Positions 39,870 through 49,428 of a DNA stretch of 64,000 nt are shown here, piece by piece; the first letter of the stretch is position 1; each line of letters opens with the position of its first letter. This DNA comes from Rhizobium sp. Q54 (GTDB taxonomy: Bacteria; Pseudomonadota; Alphaproteobacteria; UBA2966; CAIVPW01), in contig CAMDCA010000002.1 in assembly GCA_945889645.1 (NCBI GenBank), positions 31,674 through 95,673 on the forward strand. The letters run 5' to 3'. A model generated the notes under the pieces. The model did not search any database, was not told the origin of the DNA, and worked only from the letters and a program-made list of their open reading frames with translations. A program made the position numbers and the translations under genes.

Positions 39870-40624
39870 GGGTGCGGGTTATATGGGCGCGGGGGGTTCG
39901 GGGTCAAAGACGCCGCAGCCGTAGTCACCGTATCTACGGGCGTTTCGCGGGCGAACCACACCGCCGAGGCGGCGGGACCTCCGTAAACCACCGATGATAC
40001 CGGCGATTCGCGCCGGGTCGCCGTGGAGCGAGGCCGCTGCGCTGGGCCGTATCCACGGTTGGTCACGCCGTAGTCGTACGGGGCCGTCCGGCGGGCAGAG
40101 GTGCGCGGCGACCGATCGTGCGCCGGAGAAACGGGAAAACCCGAGAATACGGTCATTTGCGGGTCGCTTTCGATTCGGCTTCGATTCCCCTGAATATATA
40201 CGAATAGTGTCGTATTGCAAATACAATATGTGTTTATGGCTAGAAGGCGCATCAGGGTCCGCGGTGCGCGCCGCCATGCGCGGCGTGGGGGCGCTGTTGA
40301 CTGAAGAACGTCATCCGGTCGCCGATGCCCTGACGGGCCTCGGGGCCGCCCGAGATCGTCGCCAAAGGGCAAGGGCGGCGCCCCGAAATTGGCGGACTCC
40401 CTGGCAAGGACGCGGGCTGCGGGCACCCGGTGCTGTCCTCCAGTCAGTGCCGCGGGGCGCCCGGAGGATGGACAGGCACACCAAGGCGGCCTATGTTTCG
40501 GCCGCTCCGTTGAGGCACGCCCTTACGAAGCGCTCGGGAATCCCTGAGCGTCCGCCGGTTCGCGAGGTTTCGCGCACCGGCGCTACTGTCGTTTGTCGCG
40601 TGCCGAAATCGTTTGGAAGAACGC
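39870..40624. other. 755-base structured intergenic region, dapF-ffh
   Basis: No convincing gene. The two long frames drawn here (39866..40426 minus, 39994..40632 plus) are low-complexity and overlap each other. Visible signals: three CCGT(A)-ACGG palindromes (39928-39939, 40047-40058, 40068-40081); an AT-rich island (40191-40235) with two overlapping palindromes and a TACAAT -10-like box at 40222; a hairpin CTCGGG/CCCGAG (40339-40354); and a long rod-like stem closed by GGCGCCCCG/CGGGGCGCC (40377-40461). It probably holds two divergent promoters and perhaps a small RNA gene. The SRP RNA motif GGTCAGG...GGAAG...AGCAGCC was not found. Confidence 0.6.
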
Positions 40625-42022
40625 ATGTTTGAGAACCTCACCACACGGCTAGGCCTGGTCTTCGACAAGCTGCGCGGGCGCGGTGCGTTGAGCGAGGCAG
40701 ATGTCGATGCGGCGCTGGGCGAGGTGCGCATCGCGCTGCTGGAAGCGGACGTTGCCCTGCCGGTCGTCAAGGACTTCGTCGCGCAGGTGCGCGCCAAGGC
40801 CGTCGGCCAGGACGTCATCCGTTCGGTGACCCCCGGACAGCTGGTGGTGAAGATCGTCCACGACGAGCTTGTGGCGATGCTGGGCTCCGACACCGCCGAG
40901 CTGAATCTCATCGCCCAGCCGCCGGTGCCTATCTTGATGGTCGGCCTGCAGGGTTCGGGCAAGACGACGACCACCGCCAAGATCGCCGTGCGGCTGGAGA
41001 AGCAGAACGGCAAGAAAGTGCTGATGGCGTCGCTCGACGTCTATCGCCCCGCCGCCCAGGAACAGCTCAAGGTGCTGGGCGAACAGACCGGCATCGCCAC
41101 CCTGCCGATCGTCGCCGGCCAGCAGCCGGTGGACATCGCGCTGCGCGCGATGAACGCGGCCAAGCTGCGCGGCTTCGACGTGGTGCTGCTGGATACCGCC
41201 GGCCGCCTGAGCATCGACGAGATGATGATGCGCGAGGCGGCCGCGGTGCGCGACGCCGTGCGTCCGCCGGAAGTTCTGCTGGTGGTGGACGCGCTGACCG
41301 GTCAGGACGCGGTCAACACCGCCAAGACATTCAAGGAGCGCTTAGGGATCACCGGCATCGTGCTGACGCGCCTGGACGGCGACGCGCGCGGCGGTGCGGC
41401 GCTGTCGATGCGCGCGACGTCGGGCGCGCCGATCAAGCTGATGGGCACCGGCGAAAAGGTCGATGCCCTGGAGCCGTTCCATCCGGCGCGCATCGCCGGC
41501 CGCATCCTCGGCATGGGCGATGTCGTCAGCCTGGTCGAGAAGGCCAGGGACGTCATCGACCAGGAAGAGGCCGCGAAGCTCGAAGAGCGGGTGCTGGCGG
41601 GGTCGTTCGACATGAACGACCTGCTGAGCCAACTGCGCCAGATGCGCAAGATGGGCGGCCTGGAAGGCATGATGGCGATGCTGCCGGGCGTCGGAAAGAT
41701 CAAGCAGGCGATGGCCAACAACCGCCTCGACGACAAGGTGGTGGCGCGCCAAGAGGCGATCATCCTGGCCATGACCAAGGAAGAGCGCCGCAAGGTGGCG
41801 GTTCTGAATGCCAGCCGCCGGCGCCGCATCGCCGAAGGCTCGGGCACCACGGTGGCCGACGTGAACAAGCTGCTGAAGCAGCACCGCACGATGTCCGACA
41901 TGTTCAAGAAGTTCGGCAAGCTGGGGAAAAAGGGCATGGTCCGCGCCCTCGCAGGCATGGGCGGCCCGGGCGGATTTGGCGGAATGGGTGGCGGCGGTTT
42001 GCCACCGGGATTTGGACGGTAA
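40625..42022 (+). CDS. ffh: Signal recognition particle protein Ffh
   Basis: A 465-residue SRP54 GTPase. N-domain MFENLTTRLGLVFDKLRGRG; G1 VGLQGSGKTTTTAKIA (about residue 107); G3 VVLLDTAGRLSID; G4 LTRLDGDARGGAALS. The C-terminal M-domain is methionine-rich (LRQMRKMGGLEGMMAMLPGV) and ends in a Gly/Pro tail. The ATG at 40625 follows GGAAGA; the track's TTG 12 bases earlier is unlikely. It starts a translation-related cluster with rpsP, rimM, trmD and rplS. Confidence 0.97.
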   Translation: MFENLTTRLGLVFDKLRGRGALSEADVDAALGEVRIALLEADVALPVVKDFVAQVRAKAVGQDVIRSVTPGQLVVKIVHDELVAMLGSDTAELNLIAQPPVPILMVGLQGSGKTTTTAKIAVRLEKQNGKKVLMASLDVYRPAAQEQLKVLGEQTGIATLPIVAGQQPVDIALRAMNAAKLRGFDVVLLDTAGRLSIDEMMMREAAAVRDAVRPPEVLLVVDALTGQDAVNTAKTFKERLGITGIVLTRLDGDARGGAALSMRATSGAPIKLMGTGEKVDALEPFHPARIAGRILGMGDVVSLVEKARDVIDQEEAAKLEERVLAGSFDMNDLLSQLRQMRKMGGLEGMMAMLPGVGKIKQAMANNRLDDKVVARQEAIILAMTKEERRKVAVLNASRRRRIAEGSGTTVADVNKLLKQHRTMSDMFKKFGKLGKKGMVRALAGMGGPGGFGGMGGGGLPPGFGR

Positions 42023-42056
42023 GAGTTTTCACTTCAACGAGGAGATCCGAACACCA

Positions 42057-42443
42057 ATGGCAGTAATGATCCGCATGTCGCGCGCAGGCGCGAAGAAGCA
42101 GCCGCACTACCGCATCGTCGTGGCCGACAAGCGCAGCCCGCGCGACGGCAAGTTCATCGAGAAGCTCGGCACGTACGATCCGCGCCTGAAGTCGGATGAT
42201 CCGAAGCGCGTGAACCTGAACCTGGAGCGCATCAAGCATTGGATGAGCCTGGGCGCCGTGCCGTCGGATCGCGTCGCGCGCTTCCTTGGCGCCGCCGGTG
42301 CGGCTCCGATGCCGAAGCAGCGCGTGCGTCCGCAGAAGTCGCTGCCCAAGACCAAGGCACAAGAGCGCATCAAGACCAACGAAGCCAAGGCGAAGGCCGC
42401 GGCCGATGCCAAGGCGAAGGCTGCCGAGGCACCGGCGAGCTAA
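42057..42443 (+). CDS. rpsP: 30S ribosomal protein S16
   Basis: A 128-residue S16. The core (MAVMIRMSRAGAKKQPHYRI, DGKFIEKLGTYDPR, HWMSLGAVPSDRVARFL) is standard. A Lys/Ala-rich tail of about 40 residues (KAKAAADAKAKAAEAPAS) extends it, as in many alphaproteobacteria. A strong ACGAGGAG ribosome site precedes the ATG. It is in the conserved ffh-rpsP-rimM-trmD-rplS order. Confidence 0.97.
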   Translation: MAVMIRMSRAGAKKQPHYRIVVADKRSPRDGKFIEKLGTYDPRLKSDDPKRVNLNLERIKHWMSLGAVPSDRVARFLGAAGAAPMPKQRVRPQKSLPKTKAQERIKTNEAKAKAAADAKAKAAEAPAS

Positions 42444-42476
42444 TTGGCGAAGCGCAGGCTTGAGACTGGGGCAACA

Positions 42477-42560
42477 CCCCCTCCCCTCCCTCCGTCACGC
42501 GAGGAGCGTGCTGACCCGCGCTCGCGCGCGTCCCGCACGACGAAGACGGGGGAGGGGAAG
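42477..42560. repeat. Large palindromic element in the rpsP-rimM gap
   Basis: The outer arms, CCCCTCCCCTCCCTCCGTC and GACGGGGGAGGGG, enclose an inner block (GCGCTCGCGCGCGTCCCGCA) that also occurs in the ccmE-ccmF gap. The element fills most of the rpsP-rimM spacer. The track's longer rimM frame from 42444 simply translates it. Confidence 0.6.
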
Positions 42561-42575
42561 AAAAAGGACGCCGAC

Positions 42576-43118
42576 ATGGTGTGCTTGGGGCGCGTTGTCG
42601 TGGCGCACGGGGTGCAGGGGTGGGTCGGGATTGAGACCTATACCGAGCGCGCCGAGGAGATCGCGGCGTACGGCGATCTGACGGACGAAGCGGGCGAGAC
42701 GACCTACACCCTGGCAGCGATGCGCATGGGGCCGAAGGGGTTGCTGGCGCTGTTCGAAGGCGTCGACGACCGCGACGCGGCCGAGGACCTGAAAGGGACT
42801 CGGTTGTACGTGCCGCGGTCCGCCCTGCCGCGCATCCGCGACAAGGACGCCTACTACCACGCCGACCTGATCGGCGTGGCGGCGGTCCTGATCGACGGGA
42901 CCGCGCTGGGCACGGTGACGGCGGTGCAGAATTTCGGCGCCGGGGACCTGTTGGAGATCGTGGTGCCGGGCAAGCGAGATACCGTCCTGGTGCCCTTCAC
43001 CAAGGCCATCGTGCCCGAGGTGGATATGAAGGCGCGGCGCCTGGTAGTGGATCCGCCGCCTGGGCTGCTGGACGACAGCAAGCCCGAGGAACCCCCAGAG
43101 GAAGGCGACGATGCCTGA
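42576..43118 (+). CDS. rimM: Ribosome maturation factor RimM
   Basis: A 180-residue protein that binds S19 and the 30S head during assembly. The N-terminal RimM domain opens with [20 protein letters not shown], and the PRC-barrel part contains [20 protein letters not shown] and [14 protein letters not shown] use the ATG at 42576 with AAGGA upstream; the frame from 42444 runs through a palindromic repeat. It overlaps the trmD start by 8 bases. Confidence 0.94.
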   Translation: MVCLGRVVVAHGVQGWVGIETYTERAEEIAAYGDLTDEAGETTYTLAAMRMGPKGLLALFEGVDDRDAAEDLKGTRLYVPRSALPRIRDKDAYYHADLIGVAAVLIDGTALGTVTAVQNFGAGDLLEIVVPGKRDTVLVPFTKAIVPEVDMKARRLVVDPPPGLLDDSKPEEPPEEGDDA

Positions 43119-43860
43119 GGCGCCGTGGACCGCCCGGGTCCTGACCCTGTTCCCGGCGATGTTCCCCGGACCGTTGGGGCTTTCGCTGGCGGGATCGGCC
43201 CTGAAACAGGGCATTTGGGCCCTGGAAACGGTAGACATTCGCAGTTTCGCGAGCGATAAACACGCCACTGTTGACGACGCCCCCTATGGCGGCGGCCCCG
43301 GCATGGTCATGCGTGCGGACGTGCTGGCGGCGGCAATTGATTCGGCGGGCGATGCGGTTGGCACTGGAGTGGTCGATGGCGCGCCCTCGGCGCGACAGGA
43401 ATCGCCAACGATCTATCTCTCACCGCGGGGCAAGCGGCTCGATCAGGCCCTGGTGCGGGATTTGGCGAAGGGGCCGGGCGTCACCCTGGTGTGCGGCAGG
43501 TTCGAGGGCGTCGACGAACGCGTCCTTGAGGCCCGCGGCCTCCAGGAGGTAAGCCTCGGCGACTTCGTGTTGTCGGGCGGCGAGCCGGCGGCACTGGCGC
43601 TGTTGGATGCGACGGTGCGGCTGCTGCCGGGCGTGATGGGCAAGGCGGAGTCGCCCATCGAAGAGAGTTTCGAGGCCGGACTGCTGGAATATCCCCAGTA
43701 CACCCGGCCGCAAGTTTGGGAAGGCCGCGCCGTCCCGGACGTGCTGACCTCGGGCAACCATGCCGAGGTCGCCAAGTGGCGGCGGCGGCAGGCGGAAACG
43801 GTTACGGCGCAGCGGCGTCCCGATCTGTGGGCGGCCTACGCTGGCGAAAACAAGAAGTAG
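43111..43860 (+). CDS. trmD: tRNA (guanine-N1)-methyltransferase TrmD
   Basis: A 249-residue SPOUT-class enzyme making m1G37 in tRNAs. [20 protein letters not shown] opens the protein, [20 protein letters not shown] and the trefoil-knot SAM site ([35 protein letters not shown]) are intact, and [21 protein letters not shown] is near the C-terminus. The ATG lies inside the end of rimM, so translation is coupled. Confidence 0.97.
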   Translation: MPEAPWTARVLTLFPAMFPGPLGLSLAGSALKQGIWALETVDIRSFASDKHATVDDAPYGGGPGMVMRADVLAAAIDSAGDAVGTGVVDGAPSARQESPTIYLSPRGKRLDQALVRDLAKGPGVTLVCGRFEGVDERVLEARGLQEVSLGDFVLSGGEPAALALLDATVRLLPGVMGKAESPIEESFEAGLLEYPQYTRPQVWEGRAVPDVLTSGNHAEVAKWRRRQAETVTAQRRPDLWAAYAGENKK

Positions 43861-43874
43861 AGGGAACGAGCGTC

Positions 43875-44276
43875 ATGAACCTGCTGGAAGAATTCGACCG
43901 CAATCAGACCGCGAAGCTGGTCGCCGCACGTCCGGTGCCCCACTTCAACCCGGGCGACACGCTGCGCATCAACGTGCGCGTGGTCGAAGGCGAGCGCACA
44001 CGCGTCCAGGCATTCGAAGGCGTGTGCATCGCCAAGAAGAACCGCGGCCTGCATTCGTCGTTCACCGTGCGCAAGATTTCGTACGGCGAGGGAGTCGAGC
44101 GCATCTTCCCGCTGTACTCGCCGAACGTCGCCGGCATCGAAGTGGTGCGCCAGGGCGATGTGCGCCGCGCCAAGCTTTATTACCTTCGTGGCCTTTCGGG
44201 AAAGCGTGCCCGAATTAAGGAAAAGACCACCGATATTCGCCAGGACGGCGATAGCGGCGCGACCACCGAGGCGTAG
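43875..44276 (+). CDS. rplS: 50S ribosomal protein L19
   Basis: A 133-residue L19 located at the subunit interface. Conserved core: [74 protein letters not shown]. The acidic tail ([11 protein letters not shown]) is slightly extended. It starts 14 bases after trmD. Confidence 0.97.
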   Translation: MNLLEEFDRNQTAKLVAARPVPHFNPGDTLRINVRVVEGERTRVQAFEGVCIAKKNRGLHSSFTVRKISYGEGVERIFPLYSPNVAGIEVVRQGDVRRAKLYYLRGLSGKRARIKEKTTDIRQDGDSGATTEA

Positions 44277-44303
44277 ACAACACAGCCACGTCAGACAGCC
44301 AGA

Positions 44304-44343
44304 CCCGGCACGGGTGGCCCTGACGGGGCCAACCTGATCCGGG
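44304..44343 (+). terminator. Compact hairpin between rplS and leuC
   Basis: CCCGG (44304-44308) and CCGGG (44339-44343) close over TGGCCC-TGACG-GGGCCA (44315-44331). It fills the spacer just before the leuC ATG. It may end the rplS transcript or act in the leuC leader. No Leu-rich leader peptide is visible. Confidence 0.4.
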
Positions 44344-44349
44344 ACTGTC

Positions 44350-45768
44350 ATGTCAGAACCACGCACGCTGTTCGAGAAGATTTGGGATAGCCACGTCGTC
44401 GCGGCGACGCCCGACGGAACATCCACCCTGTATGTCGATCGTCACCTCGTCCACGAGGTGACCAGCCCGCAGGCCTTCGAAAGCCTGCGCCTGGCCGGGC
44501 GCAAAGTGCGCCGGCCTGACGCGACGCTGGCCGTCGCCGACCACAACGTGCCGACCACCAACCGCGCCGCCGGCATCGCCGACCCTGAGTCGCGCATCCA
44601 GGTGGAGACGCTCGCCACCAACACGCGCGAGTTCGGCATCACGTACTTCTCCATGGACGACGTGCGCCAAGGGATCGTGCACATCGTCGGACCCGAGCAG
44701 GGCATGACCCAGCCGGGCATGACGATCGTGTGCGGCGACTCGCACACCTCGACCCACGGCGCGTTCGGTGCGCTGGCGTTCGGCATCGGCACGTCCGAGG
44801 TCGAGCACGTGCTAGCGACCCAGACGCTGGTGCAGCGCCGGCCCAAGACCATGCGCGTGTCGGTCGAGGGCAAGGTGCCCGACGGCGTGACGGCCAAGGA
44901 CATCGTGCTCGCCATCATCGGCAAGATCGGCACCGCGGGCGGCACCGGCTACGTCATCGAGTATGCCGGCCGCGCCATCCGCGAGCAGTCGATGGAAGGG
45001 CGCATGACGATCTGCAACATGTCGATCGAGGCGGGCGCCCGCGCCGGCGTGATCGCGCCCGACGAGAAGACCATCGCGTATCTGCGCGGCCGCCCGATGG
45101 CGCCGCAGGCCAAGGACTTCGACGCGGCCGCCGCGTTCTGGCGCACGCTTCCCAGCGACACCGACGCGGTGTTCGACCGCGAGGTGACGATCAACGCCGG
45201 CGAAATAGCGCCGCAAGTGACGTGGGGCACCAGCCCCGACGAGGTCGTGGCGATCACAGGCAAAGTGCCCGACCCGGCCAAGGAGAACGACCCGCAGCGC
45301 CGCGCCAAGATGCAGCGCGCGCTCAAGTACATGGGCCTCACGGCCGGCACGGCGATGACCGACATCGCGATCAGCCGCGTGTTCATCGGCAGTTGCACCA
45401 ACGCGCGCATCGAAGACCTGCGCGCCGCCGCCGGCGTGGTGAAGGGCCGCAAGGTCGCCGCCTCAGTACAGGCGATGGTGGTGCCGGGCTCCGGCCTGGT
45501 GAAGCTGCAGGCCGAGAAAGAAGGCTTGGCCGACGTGTTCCGGGCGGCGGGATTTGAGTGGCGCGAGCCGGGCTGTTCCATGTGCCTGGCGATGAACGCC
45601 GACCGGCTGGAGCCGGGCGAGCGCTGCGCCTCCACGTCCAACCGTAACTTCGAGGGCCGCCAGGGCCGCGGCGGACGCACGCACCTGGTGTCGCCGGAGA
45701 TGGCGGCGGCCGCCGCGGTCACCGGCAAGCTCGCCGACGTGCGCGCGCTGGCACCCGTGGGTCGATAG
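44350..45768 (+). CDS. leuC: 3-isopropylmalate dehydratase large subunit
   Basis: A 472-residue aconitase-family subunit isomerising 2- to 3-isopropylmalate in leucine synthesis. The cluster cysteines are in [14 protein letters not shown] and [40 protein letters not shown] and [18 protein letters not shown] are standard. Start [17 protein letters not shown]. It begins leuC-leuD-leuB-asd, continuing in the direction of the ribosomal cluster. Confidence 0.97.
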   Translation: MSEPRTLFEKIWDSHVVAATPDGTSTLYVDRHLVHEVTSPQAFESLRLAGRKVRRPDATLAVADHNVPTTNRAAGIADPESRIQVETLATNTREFGITYFSMDDVRQGIVHIVGPEQGMTQPGMTIVCGDSHTSTHGAFGALAFGIGTSEVEHVLATQTLVQRRPKTMRVSVEGKVPDGVTAKDIVLAIIGKIGTAGGTGYVIEYAGRAIREQSMEGRMTICNMSIEAGARAGVIAPDEKTIAYLRGRPMAPQAKDFDAAAAFWRTLPSDTDAVFDREVTINAGEIAPQVTWGTSPDEVVAITGKVPDPAKENDPQRRAKMQRALKYMGLTAGTAMTDIAISRVFIGSCTNARIEDLRAAAGVVKGRKVAASVQAMVVPGSGLVKLQAEKEGLADVFRAAGFEWREPGCSMCLAMNADRLEPGERCASTSNRNFEGRQGRGGRTHLVSPEMAAAAAVTGKLADVRALAPVGR

Positions 45769-45779
45769 GAGACACGCCG

Positions 45780-46400
45780 ATGGACAAGTTCAACAAGCTG
45801 ACCAGCATCGCGGCGCCGCTGGAGATGATCAACGTGGATACCGACATGATCATCCCCAAGCAGTTCCTGAAGACCATCAAGCGCACCGGCCTCGGCAAGC
45901 ATCTGTTCCACGAGATGCGCTACAAGGCCGACGGCAAGGACAACTTCGACTTCGTCCTCAACCGCATGCCGTACCGCAACGCCAAGATCCTTCTGGCGGG
46001 CGCCAACTTCGGCTGCGGCTCGTCGCGCGAACACGCGGCATGGGCGCTGCACGACTTCGGCATCCGTTGCATCATCGCGCCGTCGTTCGGCGACATCTTT
46101 TTCAGCAACTGCCAGAAGAACGGCATGTTGCCGATCAAGATGGGCGAGCTCGACGTCCAGTTCTTCATGCAGACCGCCACGAAGGGCGGAGAGTTCACGA
46201 TCGATCTGGAGAAGCAGCGCGTCAATCTGCCGAACGGCGCGCCGATTCCGTTCCAGTACGACGAGTTCGCCAAGCATTGCCTGCTCAACGGCCTGGACGA
46301 CATCGGCCTGACGCTGGAAAAGGCCGCCGACATCGACACGTTCGAGGCGGCGCAGAAGAAGACCCAGCCGTGGCTCTATTCGGCCAAGGGAGCGGCGTGA
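45780..46400 (+). CDS. leuD: 3-isopropylmalate dehydratase small subunit
   Basis: A 206-residue swivel-domain subunit that pairs with Leu[21 protein letters not shown] and the substrate loop [20 protein letters not shown] are diagnostic. [20 protein letters not shown] follows. The stop overlaps the GTG start of leuB (GTGA). Confidence 0.97.
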   Translation: MDKFNKLTSIAAPLEMINVDTDMIIPKQFLKTIKRTGLGKHLFHEMRYKADGKDNFDFVLNRMPYRNAKILLAGANFGCGSSREHAAWALHDFGIRCIIAPSFGDIFFSNCQKNGMLPIKMGELDVQFFMQTATKGGEFTIDLEKQRVNLPNGAPIPFQYDEFAKHCLLNGLDDIGLTLEKAADIDTFEAAQKKTQPWLYSAKGAA

Positions 46401-47554
46401 GCGCAACGGCCAAATCCCTCGGCACGGTTCTGTGCCTGCCGGGCGACGGCATCGGCCCCGAGGTGATGGCCGAGGCGCGACGCGTGGCAGAATGGTTCGC
46501 GGCGACGCGCGGCGTGCGCTTCACGTTCACCGACGGCCTAGTTGGCGGCGCGGCGTACGACGCGTCCGGCGCGCCGCTGACCGACGCCACCATGGCGCAG
46601 GCGATGGCGGCGGACGCTGTGCTGCTCGGCGCCGTCGGCGGTCCGAAGTGGGACAACCTCGAGTTCAAGGTGAAGCCGGAGCGCGGTCTGCTGCGCCTGC
46701 GCAAGGACATGGAGCTGTTCGCCAACCTGCGCCCGGCCCTGGTCTATCCGGCCCTGGCCGAGGCCTCGACGCTGAAGCACGAGGTGGTCGCCGGCCTCGA
46801 CATCATGATCGTGCGCGAGCTGACGGGCGGCGTGTACTTCGGCGAGCCGCGCGGCATCACCGACCTCGGCAACGGCCAGCGCCGCGGCGTCAACACCCAG
46901 GTCTACACGACCGCCGAGATCCACCGCGTCGCCCGCGTCGCGTTTGACATCGCCCGCGCCCGCGGCAAGCGCGTGTGCTCGATGGAGAAGGCCAACGTCA
47001 TGGAGTCGGGACTCCTGTGGCGCGAAGAGGTCACCAAGCTGCATGCGGCCGAGTACACCGACGTGCAACTCAGCCACATGTACGCCGACAACGGCGCCAT
47101 GCAGCTGGTGCGCAACCCCAAGCAGTTCGACGTCATCGTCACCGACAACCTGTTCGGCGACATCCTGTCGGACGAAGCGTCGATGCTGACCGGCTCGCTC
47201 GGCATGCTGCCGTCGGCCTCGCTCGGCGCAACGGACGCGAAGGGCAAGCGGCGCGCGCTGTACGAGCCGATCCACGGCTCGGCGCCGGACATAGCCGGCA
47301 AGGGCGTCGCCAATCCGCTCGCCACCATCCTCAGCTTCGCCATGATGCTGCGCTATTCGTTCGGGCTGGGGGCCGAAGCCGACCTGCTCGACCGCGCCGT
47401 CGGCGCCGTGCTGGATACGGGCGTCCGAACTAGTGACATCCAACAAGCCGGCAAGAAGTTGGTCTCGACCCGCGAGATGGGCGAGGCCGTGGTGGATACG
47501 CTAGGGCAGCTGGCCAAGGCCGGCGGCTCCAAGCAGATGGCAGGAGCACACTGA
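46397..47554 (+). CDS. leuB: 3-isopropylmalate dehydrogenase
   Basis: A 385-residue NAD-dependent decarboxylating dehydrogenase, the third leucine step. [31 protein letters not shown], the substrate region [29 protein letters not shown] and [20 protein letters not shown] are intact. It starts at GTG 46397 inside the leuD stop and shares one base with the asd start (TGATG), so the three genes are tightly coupled. The N-terminus is a few residues longer than typical. Confidence 0.96.
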   Translation: MSATAKSLGTVLCLPGDGIGPEVMAEARRVAEWFAATRGVRFTFTDGLVGGAAYDASGAPLTDATMAQAMAADAVLLGAVGGPKWDNLEFKVKPERGLLRLRKDMELFANLRPALVYPALAEASTLKHEVVAGLDIMIVRELTGGVYFGEPRGITDLGNGQRRGVNTQVYTTAEIHRVARVAFDIARARGKRVCSMEKANVMESGLLWREEVTKLHAAEYTDVQLSHMYADNGAMQLVRNPKQFDVIVTDNLFGDILSDEASMLTGSLGMLPSASLGATDAKGKRRALYEPIHGSAPDIAGKGVANPLATILSFAMMLRYSFGLGAEADLLDRAVGAVLDTGVRTSDIQQAGKKLVSTREMGEAVVDTLGQLAKAGGSKQMAGAH

Positions 47555-48579
47555 TGGGCTATCGGGTCGTAGTCGTGGGCGCCACGGGCAACGTGGGCCG
47601 CGAGATTCTGAACGTGCTGGATGAGCGCAAGTTCGACGTGAGCGACATCGCGGCGCTCGCCTCGACCCGCTCGGTCGGCAAAGAGGTTTCGTTCGGCGAC
47701 CGGGTGCTCAAGGTTCGGGCGCTCGATACGTTCGACTTCAAGGGCTGGGACATCGCCCTGTTCTCGCCCGGCGCCGCCGTGTCGGCGATCCACGCGCCGC
47801 GCGCCGCTGCCGCCGGCTGCGTGGTGATCGACAACACCTCGCACTTCCGCATGGACCCGGACATTCCGCTGATCGTGCCGGAAGTGAACCCGGACGCGGT
47901 CAAGGGCTGGTCCAAGAAGGGCATCATTGCCAACCCGAACTGCTCGACCATCCAGATGGTCGTGGCGCTCAAGCCGCTGCACGACAAGGCGACGATCAAG
48001 CGCATCGTGGTGGCGACCTATCAATCCACCTCGGGCGCCGGAAACGACGCCATGGAGGAGTTGTTCCAGCAGACCAAGGGCGTGTTCGTGAACGACGGCG
48101 TCGAGCCGAAACTGTTCCCCAAGCAGATCGCGTTCAACGTCATCCCGCAGATCGACAAGTTCCTCGACGACGGCTCCACCAAGGAAGAGTGGAAGATGGA
48201 GGTCGAGACCAAGAAGATCCTCGACCCGCGCATCAAGGTGACGGCGACGTGCGTGCGCGTGCCGACCTTCATCAGCCACGCCGAAGCCGTGAACGTCGAG
48301 TTCGAGCACCCGATCTCGGCCGCCGAAGCGCGCGCCATCCTGCGCGAGGCGCCGGGCGTGCTGGTGCACGACGTGCGCGAACCGGGCGGCTACACCACCC
48401 CGGTCGAGGCGGCCGGCGAATCCGCCACATTCGTGTCCCGCATCCGCGAGGACCATACGGTGGAGAACGGCCTGAACCTGTGGGTCGTCGCCGACAACCT
48501 GCGCAAGGGCGCGGCCCTCAACGCGGTGCAGATCGCGGAGTTGATGGTCAACCGCAAGCTGTTGAAGCGGGCGGCGTAG
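47554..48579 (+). CDS. asd: Aspartate-semialdehyde dehydrogenase
   Basis: A 341-residue enzyme making aspartate semialdehyde for lysine/DAP, threonine and methionine. YRVVVVGATGNVGREILNVL binds NADP, the catalytic Cys is in IIANPNCSTIQMVVALKPL, and the C-terminal half carries RVPTFISHAEAVNVEFE. It is coupled to leuB by a one-base overlap. With dapF nearby, two DAP-pathway genes are in the window. Confidence 0.96.
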   Translation: MGYRVVVVGATGNVGREILNVLDERKFDVSDIAALASTRSVGKEVSFGDRVLKVRALDTFDFKGWDIALFSPGAAVSAIHAPRAAAAGCVVIDNTSHFRMDPDIPLIVPEVNPDAVKGWSKKGIIANPNCSTIQMVVALKPLHDKATIKRIVVATYQSTSGAGNDAMEELFQQTKGVFVNDGVEPKLFPKQIAFNVIPQIDKFLDDGSTKEEWKMEVETKKILDPRIKVTATCVRVPTFISHAEAVNVEFEHPISAAEARAILREAPGVLVHDVREPGGYTTPVEAAGESATFVSRIREDHTVENGLNLWVVADNLRKGAALNAVQIAELMVNRKLLKRAA

Positions 48580-48603
48580 GACGCTTACCCACCCCTTGCC
48601 CTG

Positions 48604-48635
48604 CCCTCTCCCGCCCATAGCGGGAGAGGGTTGCT
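48604..48635 (+). terminator. Palindromic repeat acting as terminator-like hairpin after asd
   Basis: A perfect 11-bp inverted repeat, CCCTCTCCCGC (48604-48614) / GCGGGAGAGGG (48620-48630), with loop CCATA and then TTGCT. It lies 24 bases past asd and 20 bases before sdhC. It is the cleanest copy of the dispersed CCCTCTCCCGC family. Confidence 0.65.
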
Positions 48636-48654
48636 GCCGCTAGACTCCCTCCCA

Positions 48655-49047
48655 ATGCCTCCCGATCCGCGGCCCTTGTCGCCGCATCTTTCCGTCTATC
48701 GATTTCAGTGGACGATGGCGTTGTCCATCTTGCACCGGGTCACCGGCGTGGGGTTGGGGCTGGGCCTTGTCCTGTTGGCGTGGTGGCTGGCGGCGGCGGC
48801 CTATGGGCCGGAGGCGTACGACCTGGTGCGGGGGTTCACGGGGTCGATTCCGGGGCGGTTCGTGCTGCTCGGGTTCACGTTCGCGATGCTCTATCACCTG
48901 TGCAACGGGCTGCGGCATCTGGCGTGGGACCTGGGCCTCGGCTTCGGGCTGCGCACGGCGCACGCGAGTGGCTGGCTGGCGCTGATGGCGGCGATTGCGC
49001 TGACCATCGTGGCGTGGCTGGCCGGATACTGGGCGCGGGGGCTGTAG
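48655..49047 (+). CDS. sdhC: Succinate dehydrogenase cytochrome b556 subunit
   Basis: A 130-residue membrane anchor with three helices. The family signature HLSVYRFQWTMALSILHRVT GVGL opens it, and YHLCNGLRHLAWDLGLGFG carries the heme-ligating histidine of helix 2. It binds quinone and heme b with SdhD. The stop shares a base with the sdhD GTG. Confidence 0.94.
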   Translation: MPPDPRPLSPHLSVYRFQWTMALSILHRVTGVGLGLGLVLLAWWLAAAAYGPEAYDLVRGFTGSIPGRFVLLGFTFAMLYHLCNGLRHLAWDLGLGFGLRTAHASGWLALMAAIALTIVAWLAGYWARGL

Positions 49048-49424
49048 TGGCACACCTTCGATCGCCGGTGGCGCGGGCACGCGGATTGGGTTCCGCCCAT
49101 ACCGGCGTGTCCGAGTGGTGGCGGCAGCGGCTCACGGCGGTGGCGCTGGTGCCGCTGTGCCTGTGGTTCGGGGCGTCGCTGATTTCGCTGACCGGCGCGG
49201 ACCATGCGCACTTTGCGGCGTGGATGGCGGAGCCGCTGCATGCGGTGGGGCTGCTGCTGGTGATCGGCGCGGCGTCGTACCACCTCAAGGTCGGGCTCGA
49301 CGTGGTGATCGAGGACTACGTGCACACCGAGTGGGCCAAGGTGACGCTGCTGGTGGTCAACGGCTTCGGCGCGGTGACGATGGCGGCGGTGTCGGCGTTT
49401 GCGGTGTTGAAGTTGGCGTTGTAG
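49047..49424 (+). CDS. sdhD: Succinate dehydrogenase membrane anchor subunit
   Basis: A 125-residue three-helix anchor. [20 protein letters not shown] and [22 protein letters not shown] are family features, with the histidine in SYH expected to bind heme. The GTG at 49047 overlaps the sdhC stop by one base (TAGTG). It is followed 4 bases later by sdhA. Confidence 0.93.
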   Translation: MAHLRSPVARARGLGSAHTGVSEWWRQRLTAVALVPLCLWFGASLISLTGADHAHFAAWMAEPLHAVGLLLVIGAASYHLKVGLDVVIEDYVHTEWAKVTLLVVNGFGAVTMAAVSAFAVLKLAL

Positions 49425-49428
49425 CACC

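Noticed and set aside
39866-40426. 186-residue minus-strand ORF (and the 212-residue plus-strand ORF 39994..40632) in the dapF-ffh gap
   Set aside because: They overlap each other, cross the AT-rich island and palindromes, lack ribosome sites and show no domain. The region is better read as regulatory or RNA-coding.
40235-40624. SRP RNA (ffs) or RNase P RNA upstream of ffh
   Set aside because: The conserved SRP RNA loop (GGTCAGG..GGAAG..AGCAGCC) and the RNase P GAGGAAAGTCC core are not present.
42444-42575. N-terminal 44-residue extension of rimM
   Set aside because: It translates a palindromic repeat; the ATG at 42576 has a ribosome site and gives the family N-terminus.
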